64,000 nucleotides of DNA from an archaeon (GTDB lineage: Archaea > Nanobdellota > Nanobdellia > Woesearchaeales > GW2011-AR9). Below, piece by piece: positions 1 to 8,873 of this stretch. The notes under the pieces are model-generated. The model worked only from the letters and a program-made list of their open reading frames with translations. It did not search any database and was not told the origin of the DNA. Location: NCBI GenBank assembly GCA_018670085.1, contig JABHRS010000029.1, forward strand, positions 1-64,000, written 5' to 3'. Both the position numbers and the translations under genes were made by a program. How positions within the stretch are numbered: the stretch's first letter is position 1; each line of letters starts with the position of its first letter.

Positions 1-527
1 ATATTACAACAGAGTCTGCTAACAGTAAAGGGGAACTTGGTGGAGAACTTTGGGTAAAATGTGATGGATTGATGCCAGGATATTTGGATGATGCTGAGAT
101 GACAGCGAAAGTAATTCAAGATGATTGGTTTAATACTGGTGATTTGGCGTCTTGCGATTCTGATGGCTTTGTATTCTTGAAAGGACGTAAAAAAGATATT
201 GCGATAATTGGGGGAAAAAATGTTTCATTAAAAGAAGTTGATGAGATATTGTATGAACATCCAAAAGTCATAAATGCTATTTCAATAGCTGTGCCTGATG
301 AACTTAGTTCAAATAAAATTGTGGCTTGTATTCAAATAAATCCAAAAGGCCCTTTGAGTAGTAAAGAAGAGTTGTTTCATTTTTTCGGACAAAAAGTAGC
401 TAGTTTTAAATGTCCAAAGGAATTTTGTTTAGTTAATAGTTTTCCACTTGGCGGTGGAGGGAAAATTTTAAGAGCAAAGGTTAAAGAAAAATATCTGCAA
501 GGTGCTTATGATGACAGTAAACTATAA
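1..527 (+). CDS. acyl-adenylating ligase (AMP-binding family), C-terminal part, cut by window edge
   Basis: The reading frame is open from base 3, so the TTG start at 69 in the ORF track is an artefact and the gene begins outside the window. What is visible is the end of the large domain and the mobile C-terminal domain of an ANL-superfamily enzyme. The hinge motif reads TGDLASCDSDGFVFLKGRKKD, and a late GGGGKILR supplies the usual catalytic lysine. Such enzymes activate a carboxylic acid as an acyl-AMP and pass it to CoA or a carrier protein. The next gene is an acyl carrier protein overlapping its 3' end, so the acceptor is probably that protein. The substrate cannot be told; acylation of a surface sugar is one possibility given the neighbourhood. 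Confidence 0.88.
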   Translation, partial: ITTESANSKGELGGELWVKCDGLMPGYLDDAEMTAKVIQDDWFNTGDLASCDSDGFVFLKGRKKDIAIIGGKNVSLKEVDEILYEHPKVINAISIAVPDELSSNKIVACIQINPKGPLSSKEELFHFFGQKVASFKCPKEFCLVNSFPLGGGGKILRAKVKEKYLQGAYDDSKL

Positions 528-795
528 TGATTCAAAAGAGGAACTTGGTTCAGATAAAGTAATTGATTTGAAGAAATTGTTTTCAGAAATTTTACATTTG
601 CCAAGTTCAGAGATATCCTCAGCAATTAATTCTGAAACTTGTAGCCAATGGGATTCGATAGCTCATATTGACATTATTATAGCACTTGAAAAAATAACTG
701 GAAAAAATATTGGACCTGAGAAAGTGTCTGAATTGGTTTCTTATGCAGTAATTGTTTTATATTTAGAAAAGTTAGGTTTTGTGCTGAGTAAGTAA
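511..795 (+). CDS. acyl carrier protein
   Basis: A protein of about 94 residues with the phosphopantetheine-site pattern CSQWDSIAHIDIIIALE: a serine in WDS followed by helix II with the usual acidic residue after LE. Length and helical pattern fit a stand-alone carrier protein. The start chosen is ATG 511, because an AAGGTG Shine-Dalgarno lies six bases before it; ATG 508 and GTG 502 are also in frame. It overlaps the upstream ligase gene by 17 bases, which suggests translational coupling and a DltA/DltC-like ligase-carrier pair. Archaea mostly lack ACP-dependent fatty acid synthesis, so a role in side-chain acylation of a glycan or in a small peptide pathway is more likely than lipid synthesis. 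A phosphopantetheinyl transferase is not visible in the window. Confidence 0.82.
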   Translation: MTVNYNDSKEELGSDKVIDLKKLFSEILHLPSSEISSAINSETCSQWDSIAHIDIIIALEKITGKNIGPEKVSELVSYAVIVLYLEKLGFVLSK

Positions 796-825
796 AAATT
801 ATTTGATTTAATTTTATTCATAATT

Positions 826-2622
826 TCAACTATTATCAGTAGTACAATGATATATTTCTCCCATTAACATTCCTTCACTAGTATAGAACTTTTTCTCGTC
901 TTTAACACAGTCTTCAAATAGCTCATAGATGCCAGTGTCTTCTGGAATTGGTAACCAATGAAGTAGGATTACAGTTCCACCGCGCTCTTGTAAACTTTCT
1001 TGTTGCTGGGGCATTTCATCGTAGGGATAAATAGTCCCAAAGCCCATCGTAGTTGAATAATTGTGCCAGAATGCATTATTGAAATGCCAGATGATGTGTT
1101 CGCTATTGGAATAAACGGGGGTGTTAAATTTATTTTCTTCAACGTAATCAATCATTTGGTAAACTGTAGGGGTAACATCAACTGTTGTTGGGTGAAATAA
1201 GTACTCTGAAACTAGAAAAATATTGAAGCTGAGCGCAATAATTAGGAAGCAAGCTAAGAAGATATTTTTGTGTTTTTTGCTGAGAAAGTAAAAAGCTAAA
1301 AATCCAAATGATAAACCAAAAGCAAGTAAAATTGTGATAAATGAAACACTAAGTAAGGGGCCAGAAGCTGATGAATAACTGAAAAGAAAAAATGGATTTA
1401 AATTCTTTAGGTATGAAATGTACAAGGAAATATCTCGGTGAATGAATTCTACTGGGAACTTGTTGATGATGAAGAAAACTGCAGTTGTGAATAAAGTAAT
1501 TATTCCTACTTTAAACAGAGATTTTGAGGTTATTTGATTTTGGTATTTTTGATAAAAATTAGCGAGGACAAAACCGCCAACCATAGCTAAAGCTGGAATT
1601 GTATGCATTAAATATTTGTCAATAGCTCCGAAAGTGATAACGAAAGTGTAAAAGAACAGTGTAGAGATAACCCAAATGAGAGGTAGGGTGAGGAATTGAA
1701 TATGTTGTTTGATAAAATCTTTTCTGAAAATAAGTAAAAAAAGTCCAATTAGTAGTGGAGTTGCCCAAAGCAAATATACAGATGGTCCAACAATTGAGAA
1801 ATGATCCACATAATATCTACCAACATCTGGTGAAATTACAGCTGAAAATGAGTCTAAACTGGTCCCACCAGTACCTTCTAGTTTTCCAAGAAATGTCCAG
1901 AGAAAACTAAGAGAAAAAGTGAGAACTGCACTTATCCCTAGAATTAGAGAATCTTTGCAGTAATTTTTGAATTGTGTAATTCTTGTTTTTTCTTCTTTAT
2001 TTTTGAAGTTAATAATTAAAGCGTAGATCAAGAATATGATGGCAATGATTGCGGCATTTTGTTTTGCAATAATGGCAATCCCTAAGATGATCCCGGCTAA
2101 GATTTGAAGATAAACTTTGCTTTGTTTTTTAATATTTGAGATTAATGATTTATCATAAAGGTAAAAAGTAAGAATTGCGCAGAACATGATTAAATTTCCT
2201 TCAACATCAAATTGAAGTGCAGCCAAAGTTGGGTAAAATGAGATGAGCATTAGTAATCCTGAGAAAAATGCTGCGTTGTTACTCTGTTCATTTGTGTATC
2301 CTGAATTTTTGGTTTTGTCTTTAGTGTAGTAGTAAATTAGTAGTGTATTAACTACAGAGAAAATTAATGGGATTAATCTGAATACCCAAATTTTTAGTCC
2401 AAAAATTGCAATGATTGGCAGATAGATTAAATTCAAAGGAATTGGTGAATGATAATCTGGATTGATACCCATAGAATCCATTACTGAAAGTGAATGTGCA
2501 AAGTTTGATTCATCATCATACATTGCTTCTGTTAGAGAAGTTGCTCTAAGTACTGTGATAATAACTAGTAGAATTAAAAAAATAAAGAATAATTTTTTGT
2601 TTTGTTGATTTGGGATTGACAT
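826..2622 (-). CDS. GT39/ArnT-like membrane glycosyltransferase
   Basis: A 598-residue integral membrane protein with about a dozen hydrophobic segments. The first periplasmic loop after TM1 carries acidic residues (EAMYDDESNFAHS), as in the PMT/ArnT GT-C fold, where an acidic residue of this loop is catalytic and the donor is a polyprenyl-phosphate sugar. The C-terminal 120 residues form an extracellular domain. It is the last gene of the minus-strand sugar-nucleotide operon, 19 bases after the CBS-SDR gene. It is distantly like the two larger paralogues at 21-25 kb. Donor and acceptor are unknown. No Shine-Dalgarno is seen before ATG 2622. Confidence 0.75.
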   Translation of the reverse strand: MSIPNQQNKKLFFIFLILLVIITVLRATSLTEAMYDDESNFAHSLSVMDSMGINPDYHSPIPLNLIYLPIIAIFGLKIWVFRLIPLIFSVVNTLLIYYYTKDKTKNSGYTNEQSNNAAFFSGLLMLISFYPTLAALQFDVEGNLIMFCAILTFYLYDKSLISNIKKQSKVYLQILAGIILGIAIIAKQNAAIIAIIFLIYALIINFKNKEEKTRITQFKNYCKDSLILGISAVLTFSLSFLWTFLGKLEGTGGTSLDSFSAVISPDVGRYYVDHFSIVGPSVYLLWATPLLIGLFLLIFRKDFIKQHIQFLTLPLIWVISTLFFYTFVITFGAIDKYLMHTIPALAMVGGFVLANFYQKYQNQITSKSLFKVGIITLFTTAVFFIINKFPVEFIHRDISLYISYLKNLNPFFLFSYSSASGPLLSVSFITILLAFGLSFGFLAFYFLSKKHKNIFLACFLIIALSFNIFLVSEYLFHPTTVDVTPTVYQMIDYVEENKFNTPVYSNSEHIIWHFNNAFWHNYSTTMGFGTIYPYDEMPQQQESLQERGGTVILLHWLPIPEDTGIYELFEDCVKDEKKFYTSEGMLMGEIYHCTTDNS

Positions 2623-2640
2623 GATTTTTGAAATTATTAT

Positions 2641-4053
2641 CTACTGTTCTCTTAAAGAATATGTTTTCACATTACTGAACTCTTCTTTAGTATAATCAGT
2701 AAATTTTTGATCTTTAAACGCTTGTTTAATTTCTTTAATCCCGTCACGTACTGATTTTTGAGCTTTGAACCCTAAAGCAGACTCAATCTTGTGAAAATCT
2801 ACACAATAATTACGTTTATCAACATCTTTTTCTTGAATAACTAACTCAGCTTCTGGAAAAGCGTCTTTTACCATCACACCAATATCGTTAATTGTATGAT
2901 TATTTTCCTTACTGCCAACATTAAAAACTTCACCACGAACTTTTTCTAAAGGAGATTCTAATGTTTTAACAATTGCTAGAGCGACGTCCTCAACATGAAC
3001 TAAAGGTCTCCATTGGTCTCCACCAAAAACAGTGATTTTTCCATCAGTTGCAGCTTTTGCAGATAGAATATTTACAACTAAATCAAAACGCATTCTATCA
3101 GATAATCCAAAGACTGTTGCAAATCTGAGAATTGTAGGGCTGAAAACATCGTCCATCATGTTTCTGAGAACTTTTTCTGATTCAATTTTCATCCTTGCAT
3201 ACAAAGATACTGGATTTAGTTTTGAACGTTCATTAAGCAAAGATTTTCCTTCACTAGCACCATAAACGCTACATGAAGATGCGTAAACAAATCTAGGGAT
3301 ATGCAAATACTTGCAGACTTGAGCTAATACTGAAGTTGAGAGAAAATTTACCTGTTGAGTTGTTTTTGGGTCAACGCTGCAAGCAGGATCTCCTACAATC
3401 TCAGCTAAATGAACAACAGAATCAACACCGTCAATTGCTTTCATAATGTCAGCAACGTTACTTACATCTCCTTCAATGATCCGAAGTGAGTTATTATTTT
3501 TTAAATTATTTTTTAAGTTTTTGACACTGTTTGTTCCAAAAACGAACTTGTCTAATATTGTAACTTTGTTACCTTTTTCTAAAAGAATTCTTGCAAGGTG
3601 GGTTCCGATGTATCCAGCTCCACCAGTAATTAAGGTGTGTTTTGCAATTTTTGCAAGTGGTTTGTGAGAAAAAAGTTCACTGACACTTTTAGGAAGTTTA
3701 TAATGTAATTTGTCTCTTTGATGAATGTTGACAATTTTTCCCTCTGAATTAGTGGCTGGGATATGAGAAATTGCAATTTCACTTTTTTCAAAAAGATCAT
3801 AGACTTCTTGAATATCTGCTGAGTTAGAAATTGTAGTTGGGTTGTGGTTCATAACATTTGTGACTGGATCATTAATGTTTACACCATTTAAAATTGATCT
3901 ACGAATATCACCATCTGTGATTGACCCCTTAAGATTTTGGTCGTGGTCTATTACAAAAACAACATTACCATTATTTCTAGTAATATTCTTCATTGCTTGG
4001 CTGGTAGTTTCGTCAGCGTTAATTAAAAAATAATGTGGTACCTGTTCTTCCAT
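2641..4053 (-). CDS. CBS-pair domain fused to NAD-dependent sugar epimerase/dehydratase
   Basis: Residues 1-118 look like a CBS-domain pair (VVFVIDHDQNLKGSITDGDIRR is typical of the first repeat). Residues 138-450 are an extended SDR: Rossmann motif TGGAGYIGTH at 143-152, substrate loop SSCSVYGASEG near 260 and catalytic YARMK at 285-289. SDRs of this type epimerise, oxidise or dehydrate a nucleoside-diphosphate sugar. CBS pairs usually bind adenine nucleotides and act as regulatory modules, so an energy- or nucleotide-controlled sugar enzyme is a reasonable inference. The CBS pair resembles those fused to sugar-phosphate nucleotidyltransferases. The gene lies between a DegT aminotransferase and the GT39-like transferase in one operon. 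The exact reaction is not clear. Confidence 0.83.
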   Translation of the reverse strand: MEEQVPHYFLINADETTSQAMKNITRNNGNVVFVIDHDQNLKGSITDGDIRRSILNGVNINDPVTNVMNHNPTTISNSADIQEVYDLFEKSEIAISHIPATNSEGKIVNIHQRDKLHYKLPKSVSELFSHKPLAKIAKHTLITGGAGYIGTHLARILLEKGNKVTILDKFVFGTNSVKNLKNNLKNNNSLRIIEGDVSNVADIMKAIDGVDSVVHLAEIVGDPACSVDPKTTQQVNFLSTSVLAQVCKYLHIPRFVYASSCSVYGASEGKSLLNERSKLNPVSLYARMKIESEKVLRNMMDDVFSPTILRFATVFGLSDRMRFDLVVNILSAKAATDGKITVFGGDQWRPLVHVEDVALAIVKTLESPLEKVRGEVFNVGSKENNHTINDIGVMVKDAFPEAELVIQEKDVDKRNYCVDFHKIESALGFKAQKSVRDGIKEIKQAFKDQKFTDYTKEEFSNVKTYSLREQ

Positions 4054-4121
4054 GTTTAAAACCTGTTTTGTTTGTATTATTTTGTTTATTTTTTTTGTAT
4101 GATTTTTTTTGTTTTTGTTTT

Positions 4122-5297
4122 TTATTCTATCCCATTTACCTTTTGATCATTTATCTCTTGATGATTAGGACTTTGTTTATATTTATGATGTATTTGTTTC
4201 ACAGCAGCTACAACTTGGATAATCTCTTCTGTTGGCATATGTGAATAAAGTGGTAAACTAATGGTTTCTCTGGAAACTTTTTCAGTCAAATCTAATTTAC
4301 CTTGATAAATTTGAGAATATTCTTGATACGCATCTTGTTCATGAAGTGGTGGGTAAAAATAAGGTTTTGATTGAATTCCAAGTTCCAACAATTCAGAAAT
4401 TAAGATGTCTCTGTTACAACCAAATATTTCACTATTAATAAAAAGAGCAAAATCTTTGAAACTTGAAACACAGTTATCTGGAACAGTTTGATAAGTAATT
4501 CCAGGAATTGATTGAAGTAATTCTTTGTATATTTGAACTAAACGATTTCTAGTAAGCACATTATTGTTTAACATTGCAAGGCTATGTTTTCCAACAATTG
4601 CGTTGAATTCAGTCATTCTAGCATTGATACCAGTAAGTTTACAATTGTAATCTCCTGGGTCACCATAGTTTCTAGCATATCTTAATGTTTTAGCTAACTC
4701 ATCATCATTTGTACAAACAATTCCACCTTCTGTTGTAACAAGTAGCTTGGTTGGTGAACAACTAAAAACTTCAGCGTCTCCAAAATTTCCAATCGCTTTT
4801 CCATCATATGTAGAACCCATTGCATGAGCTGCATCAAAAATAAGTTTTAGATTATGTTTTTTAGCAATAGCTTCAAGCTCTTTGATTTTAGCTGGACAAC
4901 CATAAAGGTGAACTCCTAAAATTGCTGAAGTTTTATCGGTGATTGCAGCTTCAACAGCTGCTGGATCAATTGTTTGAGTGATCGGATCAACCTCTACAAA
5001 AACTGGGGTTAAATTATTCCATTTAATTGCGTGACCAGTTGCTGAAAATGTGAAACTTGGTAAAATTACTTCTCCAGTTAAACCCCAAGCTTTCATACAA
5101 AGCATTAATCCGGAAGTACATGATGAAAGTGCAACTACATTTTTCACATTTAGTTTAGCTTTTAACATGGACTCAAATTCACGGACATGTTTGTAATTTG
5201 TGAGCATACCACTCTCAAGAATTTCTCTGACCTCTTCCTTCAGTGAATCAAATTTTGGAAGAGTTGGTTTTGTAATTGGGATTTTTATATTTGCCAT
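4122..5297 (-). CDS. DegT/DnrJ/EryC1/StrS family sugar aminotransferase
   Basis: A 391-residue PLP enzyme of the sugar aminotransferase family. PLP-lysine K184 sits in SCSPTKLLVTTEGG, the cofactor-stacking region is FDAAHAMG near 154-161, and RNYGDPGDYNCKLTGINARM is the family active-site segment. These enzymes transfer an amino group, usually from glutamate, to a keto-sugar nucleotide. It follows the WbpB-like dehydrogenase by 43 bases and is followed after 68 bases by the CBS-SDR gene, which may make its keto-sugar substrate. The C-terminus ends in a polar N/Q-rich tail (SPNHQEINDQKVNG), also seen in other sugar enzymes here. It is a different paralogue from the WbpE-like gene at 6318. Confidence 0.9.
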   Translation of the reverse strand: MANIKIPITKPTLPKFDSLKEEVREILESGMLTNYKHVREFESMLKAKLNVKNVVALSSCTSGLMLCMKAWGLTGEVILPSFTFSATGHAIKWNNLTPVFVEVDPITQTIDPAAVEAAITDKTSAILGVHLYGCPAKIKELEAIAKKHNLKLIFDAAHAMGSTYDGKAIGNFGDAEVFSCSPTKLLVTTEGGIVCTNDDELAKTLRYARNYGDPGDYNCKLTGINARMTEFNAIVGKHSLAMLNNNVLTRNRLVQIYKELLQSIPGITYQTVPDNCVSSFKDFALFINSEIFGCNRDILISELLELGIQSKPYFYPPLHEQDAYQEYSQIYQGKLDLTEKVSRETISLPLYSHMPTEEIIQVVAAVKQIHHKYKQSPNHQEINDQKVNGIE

Positions 5298-5340
5298 CGT
5301 TATTTTTTTGCCTTTTTTGCTTTTTAAACTTTCTGAACTA

Positions 5341-6321
5341 CTAACCTTGATTAAGAAGATGTAAAGCTATTCTTAGAGTCTGCAGACCAACTATTCCATC
5401 CACTAATGGTGTTTTGCGATTATTAACAGATTCTAAGAAGTCTTCCAATTCTAACTTTAATGGTTCATCATGTTCAACCCCAACAATTGTTTTGTCAGCT
5501 AAAGCGAATTTTACTACATGGTCACCATACTCGTCAGTACCTTCTTTGGTAAAATTGCTAGCGTAAACAACTAACTCTTGGGTGATATAATTTAATTCTG
5601 CGTAACCTTTACTACCAGTAACAGTTAAATTTCTAATTTTTACTGGTGTGATCCAATTAACTTGAATGAATCCGGATTTATTATTATATTTCAGAAAAAT
5701 ATCAGCATAGTCTTCACGTTTTTCAATAATTGCTTTCCCAATATTTCCACCGATTGCAGTTGGCTGTGAATTGTAAAGATAATTAATAATATCAATATCG
5801 TGTACTGCAAGGTCAATAATTACATTCATATCTCTTACTTGGACCGGAACTGCACCCACACGCCTTGCGATAATTGAAGTAACTTCTCCTAATTTACCCA
5901 TGTCTAAAAGTGCTTTTAATTTTTGAACTGCAGGGTTATACCTTTCAATATGACCAATTTGTAAAATTCTGTTATTTTCTTTTGCGGATTGAATAATCTC
6001 TTCTGCCTCTTGAATAGTTGGGGCTATCGGTTTTTCAACTAAAACATCAATTCCTCTTTTCATACATTCTATTGCAACTGATGCATGAAATTTAGTAGGT
6101 ACAACAATTGAGACTGCTTGAATTGATTCATTGTCAAGCATCTCTTGATAAGTTGCGTAAGCTTTACAGTTGAATTTTTTTGCAGTGGTTTTAGCTAAAT
6201 TCTCATTGAGGTCACAAACCGCTATTAGGTTTGCAGAGTCTATTTGAAAATAATTTCTAGCATGATGTTTACCCATGTTGCCAAGACCGATGACTGCTAC
6301 ATTAATTGGTGTTTGAATCAT
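5341..6321 (-). CDS. Gfo/Idh/MocA sugar-nucleotide dehydrogenase, WbpB/WlbA-like
   Basis: A 326-residue oxidoreductase with an N-terminal Rossmann fold (GLGNMGKHHARNY, residues 12-24), the EKP motif at 96-98 that places the catalytic lysine, and GHIERYNP near 123, characteristic of the WbpB/WlbA group. That group oxidises C3 of UDP-GlcNAc-uronic acid to the 3-keto sugar. The start overlaps the stop of the WbpE-like aminotransferase by four bases, so the two are translationally coupled and consecutive in the pathway. The upstream 6-dehydrogenase (WbpA type) is not in the window. Family assignment is firm; the substrate is inferred from the neighbours. Confidence 0.87.
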   Translation of the reverse strand: MIQTPINVAVIGLGNMGKHHARNYFQIDSANLIAVCDLNENLAKTTAKKFNCKAYATYQEMLDNESIQAVSIVVPTKFHASVAIECMKRGIDVLVEKPIAPTIQEAEEIIQSAKENNRILQIGHIERYNPAVQKLKALLDMGKLGEVTSIIARRVGAVPVQVRDMNVIIDLAVHDIDIINYLYNSQPTAIGGNIGKAIIEKREDYADIFLKYNNKSGFIQVNWITPVKIRNLTVTGSKGYAELNYITQELVVYASNFTKEGTDEYGDHVVKFALADKTIVGVEHDEPLKLELEDFLESVNNRKTPLVDGIVGLQTLRIALHLLNQG

Positions 6322-7514
6322 TGTGAGTTACCTGTTTCATTATTTTGTTGGGTGTTGGAAAATTGTTGTTTTTTGGTCCACTGATTGATTGTGTTTGTGA
6401 TTCTTTGAATATTTTCATTTGTGATGCTGGGATGAACCGGGAGAGCTAAGATCTCTTCGGCTGCTTTTTCTGAATTTGGAAAAAACTGATGATTGTATCT
6501 CTCGTAGGCAATTTGTTTGTGAATTGGAATTGGGTAATAGACTTCGGAGCCAATTTTGTGGTCTTTAAGATGTTGTTTAAGACTATCTCTCAAGTCGCTT
6601 TTTACTCTGATACAATATTGATGAAAGACATGCCCATTTGAGATTAGTGGAACTTGAATCATTGGGTTCATAGCAAGATTACTGTTGAGTTGAATTGCAT
6701 TGTCTTTTCTTTTTTGATTGAATCCATTTAGTTTTTGAAGTTGTACTCGACCAATTGCAGCTGCAATGTTTGTCATTCGAAAATTGTGCCCTACGATATC
6801 ATGGTGGTAACGTTTTTCAGATCCATGGGAGATCACCTTTCTGAGTTTTTTTGCGATTTTGTCATCGTTAGTTGTGATGATTCCACCTTCACCAGTTGTC
6901 ATGTTTTTGGTAGGGTAGAAGGAAAAACAAGCTGTGTGTTCAGATCCTGCCTTTTTGACTTCTTGGTTTTGATTTTGATACTCTGCACCATGTGCTTGCG
7001 CAGCGTCTTCGATAATGATTAAGTTATGTTTATCTGCGATCTGTTGAATCTCTTTCATGTTGGAAGCTTGTCCATAAAGGTGAACTGGTAGAATAGCTTT
7101 AGTGTTCTTAGTGATTTTTGCTTCGATTTCTTTTGCGTTGATGTTGAATGTGTTTGGATTGATGTCGCAGAAGATTGGGGTTGCGCCAGTTAGTTTAACA
7201 GTATTAGCTGTTGCGATGAATGTGAATGGGGTTGTGATTACTTCATCTCCTTTTCCTATGTTGTGTGCTAGAAGTGCTGCGTGTAGAGCAGTGGTTCCGT
7301 TACTGGTTGCGATAGCATGTTTTGCCCCAATGAAATTTGCAAACTCTTCTTCGAATTCTTTTACTTCACTACCTTGTGCTAACATACCAGAATCTAAGAC
7401 CTTCATTACTGCTTGTTTTTCAGCATCTTGGATGATTGGTTTTGCAATGTGGATTGGAGAAGAGTCTATTGTCAGATTATTTGTAGTAGTAGCTGTCTGT
7501 TCCTCAAAAACCAT
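6318..7514 (-). CDS. DegT family 3-amino sugar aminotransferase, WbpE/WlbC-like
   Basis: A 398-residue PLP aminotransferase with PLP-lysine K203 in FSFYPTKNMTTGEGG, IEDAAQAHGA near 168-177 and the active-site segment SHGSEKRYHHDIVGHNFRM. Coupling to a WbpB-like dehydrogenase and the nearby WbpD- and WbpI-like genes indicate the C3 aminotransferase of a UDP-2-acetamido-3-amino-uronic acid pathway. The last 20 residues are an N/Q-rich tail (FSNTQQNNETGNSQ). First gene of a five-gene minus-strand operon. A TATA-like box 28 bp before ATG 7514 suggests a leaderless message. Confidence 0.88.
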   Translation of the reverse strand: MVFEEQTATTTNNLTIDSSPIHIAKPIIQDAEKQAVMKVLDSGMLAQGSEVKEFEEEFANFIGAKHAIATSNGTTALHAALLAHNIGKGDEVITTPFTFIATANTVKLTGATPIFCDINPNTFNINAKEIEAKITKNTKAILPVHLYGQASNMKEIQQIADKHNLIIIEDAAQAHGAEYQNQNQEVKKAGSEHTACFSFYPTKNMTTGEGGIITTNDDKIAKKLRKVISHGSEKRYHHDIVGHNFRMTNIAAAIGRVQLQKLNGFNQKRKDNAIQLNSNLAMNPMIQVPLISNGHVFHQYCIRVKSDLRDSLKQHLKDHKIGSEVYYPIPIHKQIAYERYNHQFFPNSEKAAEEILALPVHPSITNENIQRITNTINQWTKKQQFSNTQQNNETGNSQ

Positions 7515-7534
7515 AGAATATTTTTTGGATTTTT

Positions 7535-7548
7535 GCTTTATAAAGTTT
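7535..7548 (-). promoter_or_regulatory. TATA-box promoter of the aminotransferase operon
   Basis: On the minus strand this reads AAACTTTATAAAGC, an archaeal TATA box with its centre about 28 bp before ATG 7514. This is the spacing for transcription starting at the start codon. Confidence 0.55.
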
Positions 7549-7719
7549 GAGGAATAGTGGTCAGATTAGTTGGTCCGTTATTTGATGTTATCTTTGAGTT
7601 TTTTTTATGGTGGAGTTGTACTCTATTTTCATAAACTTTAAAAGGTGACATTGACAATTTTTGATTAGTTTTAGATGGTTCTGTAGTTATTAGATAAATA
7701 ACTAAATATTAAAAAAATA

Positions 7720-7803
7720 TGATTATAATAAAATATCATATATGTGGGGAAAAATAAAATGGCATACGCAAAAATATATAATAACATTTTTGGTCGCCAT
7801 TTT
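7720..7803 (+). promoter_or_regulatory. promoter region with nested inverted repeats before the Nudix-like gene
   Basis: The 304-base gap 7515-7818 holds divergent promoters. AAAATGGC (7756-7763) pairs perfectly with GCCATTTT (7796-7803). Inside it, CAAAAAT (7769-7775) pairs with ATTTTTG (7786-7792). The arms flank a TATA-like AAATATATAA (7772-7781). AAAATGGC occurs again exactly over the start codon of the downstream gene (7816-7823). A second TATA-like stretch (7721-7735) lies 30 bp before a 16-codon open frame (7759-7809). Two readings are possible: an operator over the promoter, or an RNA switch in a longer transcript where GCCATTTT pairs with either copy. Nothing else is seen in the gap. 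Confidence 0.4.
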
Positions 7804-7818
7804 GTGTAAAAAGATAAA

Positions 7819-8805
7819 ATGGCATTATACAAAGCAATTAAAGGCGGCGAAGTACTTTGGCGAGTTGAAGCAGATTTAAGAGGAATGAAGGTTGGTCGTG
7901 ATTTTAATTTTGTTAAAGGGAATTCTCCTGGAAATTTTGAACAAGAATTAGCATTTGCTAATGTAACATTTACAGAAAATCCATTTAGTTGGCACGTGGT
8001 TAATGATTGGGGCAGAAGAGTGAGAGCGGCAGCAGAAGTTGGTAGAAAATTAACCTCAGGACCACTTGCACATATGTCAGGAATGTCTAGAACTGCTGAT
8101 GGTAAATTGGAAATTGCGCTTGGAAAAACCGATTATGCAGTTCATCATACAACAACTCCACTTCAAGGAGAACATACAGATTGGACTCGTGAAAATAATC
8201 CTACTTATAAAATTGAAGTTGTTGATTCTAAATTGGCTAAAGCTGTTTTTAATTCTCCAAAATTTTTGGGAACTGCATTCGCAGCTGCTGTTCTCACAGA
8301 ATCCAATGATGGAAAATTAGTTTATGGAATTAGAAATGCTGCTGTTGATTGTTATCGAGATACATGGTCTTTGCCATCAGGTGGAAGATTTAGTGGTAAC
8401 GCACATGAAGCCGTTGATGAATTAATTAAAGATGCTACCAGTATTGAAAAACATCTTAAGATGATGTTAGGTTTAGAATATCCAGGGATTGATTATTTAA
8501 GTCAAAAAATTAAGGAAATTTCTCCACTTGGAATATTTCGAGCAAATGATTATGATGTAACTCTTGCTATGCATGCTAAAGTTGATGCTAGCGCAGAAGA
8601 GTTACAAGAAGCATTCCTTGAAGATAAATATATTGGTGCAGGATCAGTTAATGCAAACTCTGATGGAATGGTTAGACTACTCCACGGACTAGGACATTTT
8701 CCCCCAACTATTCAAGGTGTAATTGGACTTGCTGCAGCTCAGTATGGAGTTGATGCAACAGATAGACCAACTGAGAATGGTATTCAGATTATACCTTATG
8801 TATGA
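7819..8805 (+). CDS. Nudix-fold protein with degenerate Nudix box (orphan)
   Basis: 328 residues. The central part has the layout of a Nudix domain: a strand GTAFAAAVLTESNDGKLVYGIRN, then WSLPSGGRF, then a helix EAVDELIKDATSIEKHLKMMLGL where the GX5EX7REUXEEXGU box would be. The key RE and EE residues are mostly missing, so hydrolase activity is doubtful. A similar layout occurs in the orphan gene at 35058. N-terminal residues 1-140 match nothing I recognise. It is a single-gene unit between convergent and divergent neighbours, with its own promoter and a T-rich terminator. It could bind a nucleotide or nucleotide sugar made by the surrounding genes. Confidence 0.55.
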   Translation: MALYKAIKGGEVLWRVEADLRGMKVGRDFNFVKGNSPGNFEQELAFANVTFTENPFSWHVVNDWGRRVRAAAEVGRKLTSGPLAHMSGMSRTADGKLEIALGKTDYAVHHTTTPLQGEHTDWTRENNPTYKIEVVDSKLAKAVFNSPKFLGTAFAAAVLTESNDGKLVYGIRNAAVDCYRDTWSLPSGGRFSGNAHEAVDELIKDATSIEKHLKMMLGLEYPGIDYLSQKIKEISPLGIFRANDYDVTLAMHAKVDASAEELQEAFLEDKYIGAGSVNANSDGMVRLLHGLGHFPPTIQGVIGLAAAQYGVDATDRPTENGIQIIPYV

Positions 8806-8820
8806 ATGAAGTATTAAGAA

Positions 8821-8855
8821 TTTTTTTATTTTTTATTTTTTAATTAATTTTTATT
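8821..8855 (+). terminator. T-rich terminator between convergent genes
   Basis: Repeated T runs (T7, T6, T6) follow the stop of the Nudix-like gene, which is typical for archaeal termination. The region ends 19 bases before the convergent gene at 8874. Confidence 0.55.
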
Positions 8856-8873
8856 AAAACAGAAATATTTGAT

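Noticed and set aside
7102-7557. 151-residue plus-strand ORF
   Set aside because: Antisense shadow of the WbpE-like aminotransferase.
7759-7809. 16-codon upstream ORF before the Nudix-like gene as a real peptide gene
   Set aside because: No Shine-Dalgarno and it lies within the palindrome and TATA region; kept only as part of the regulatory feature.
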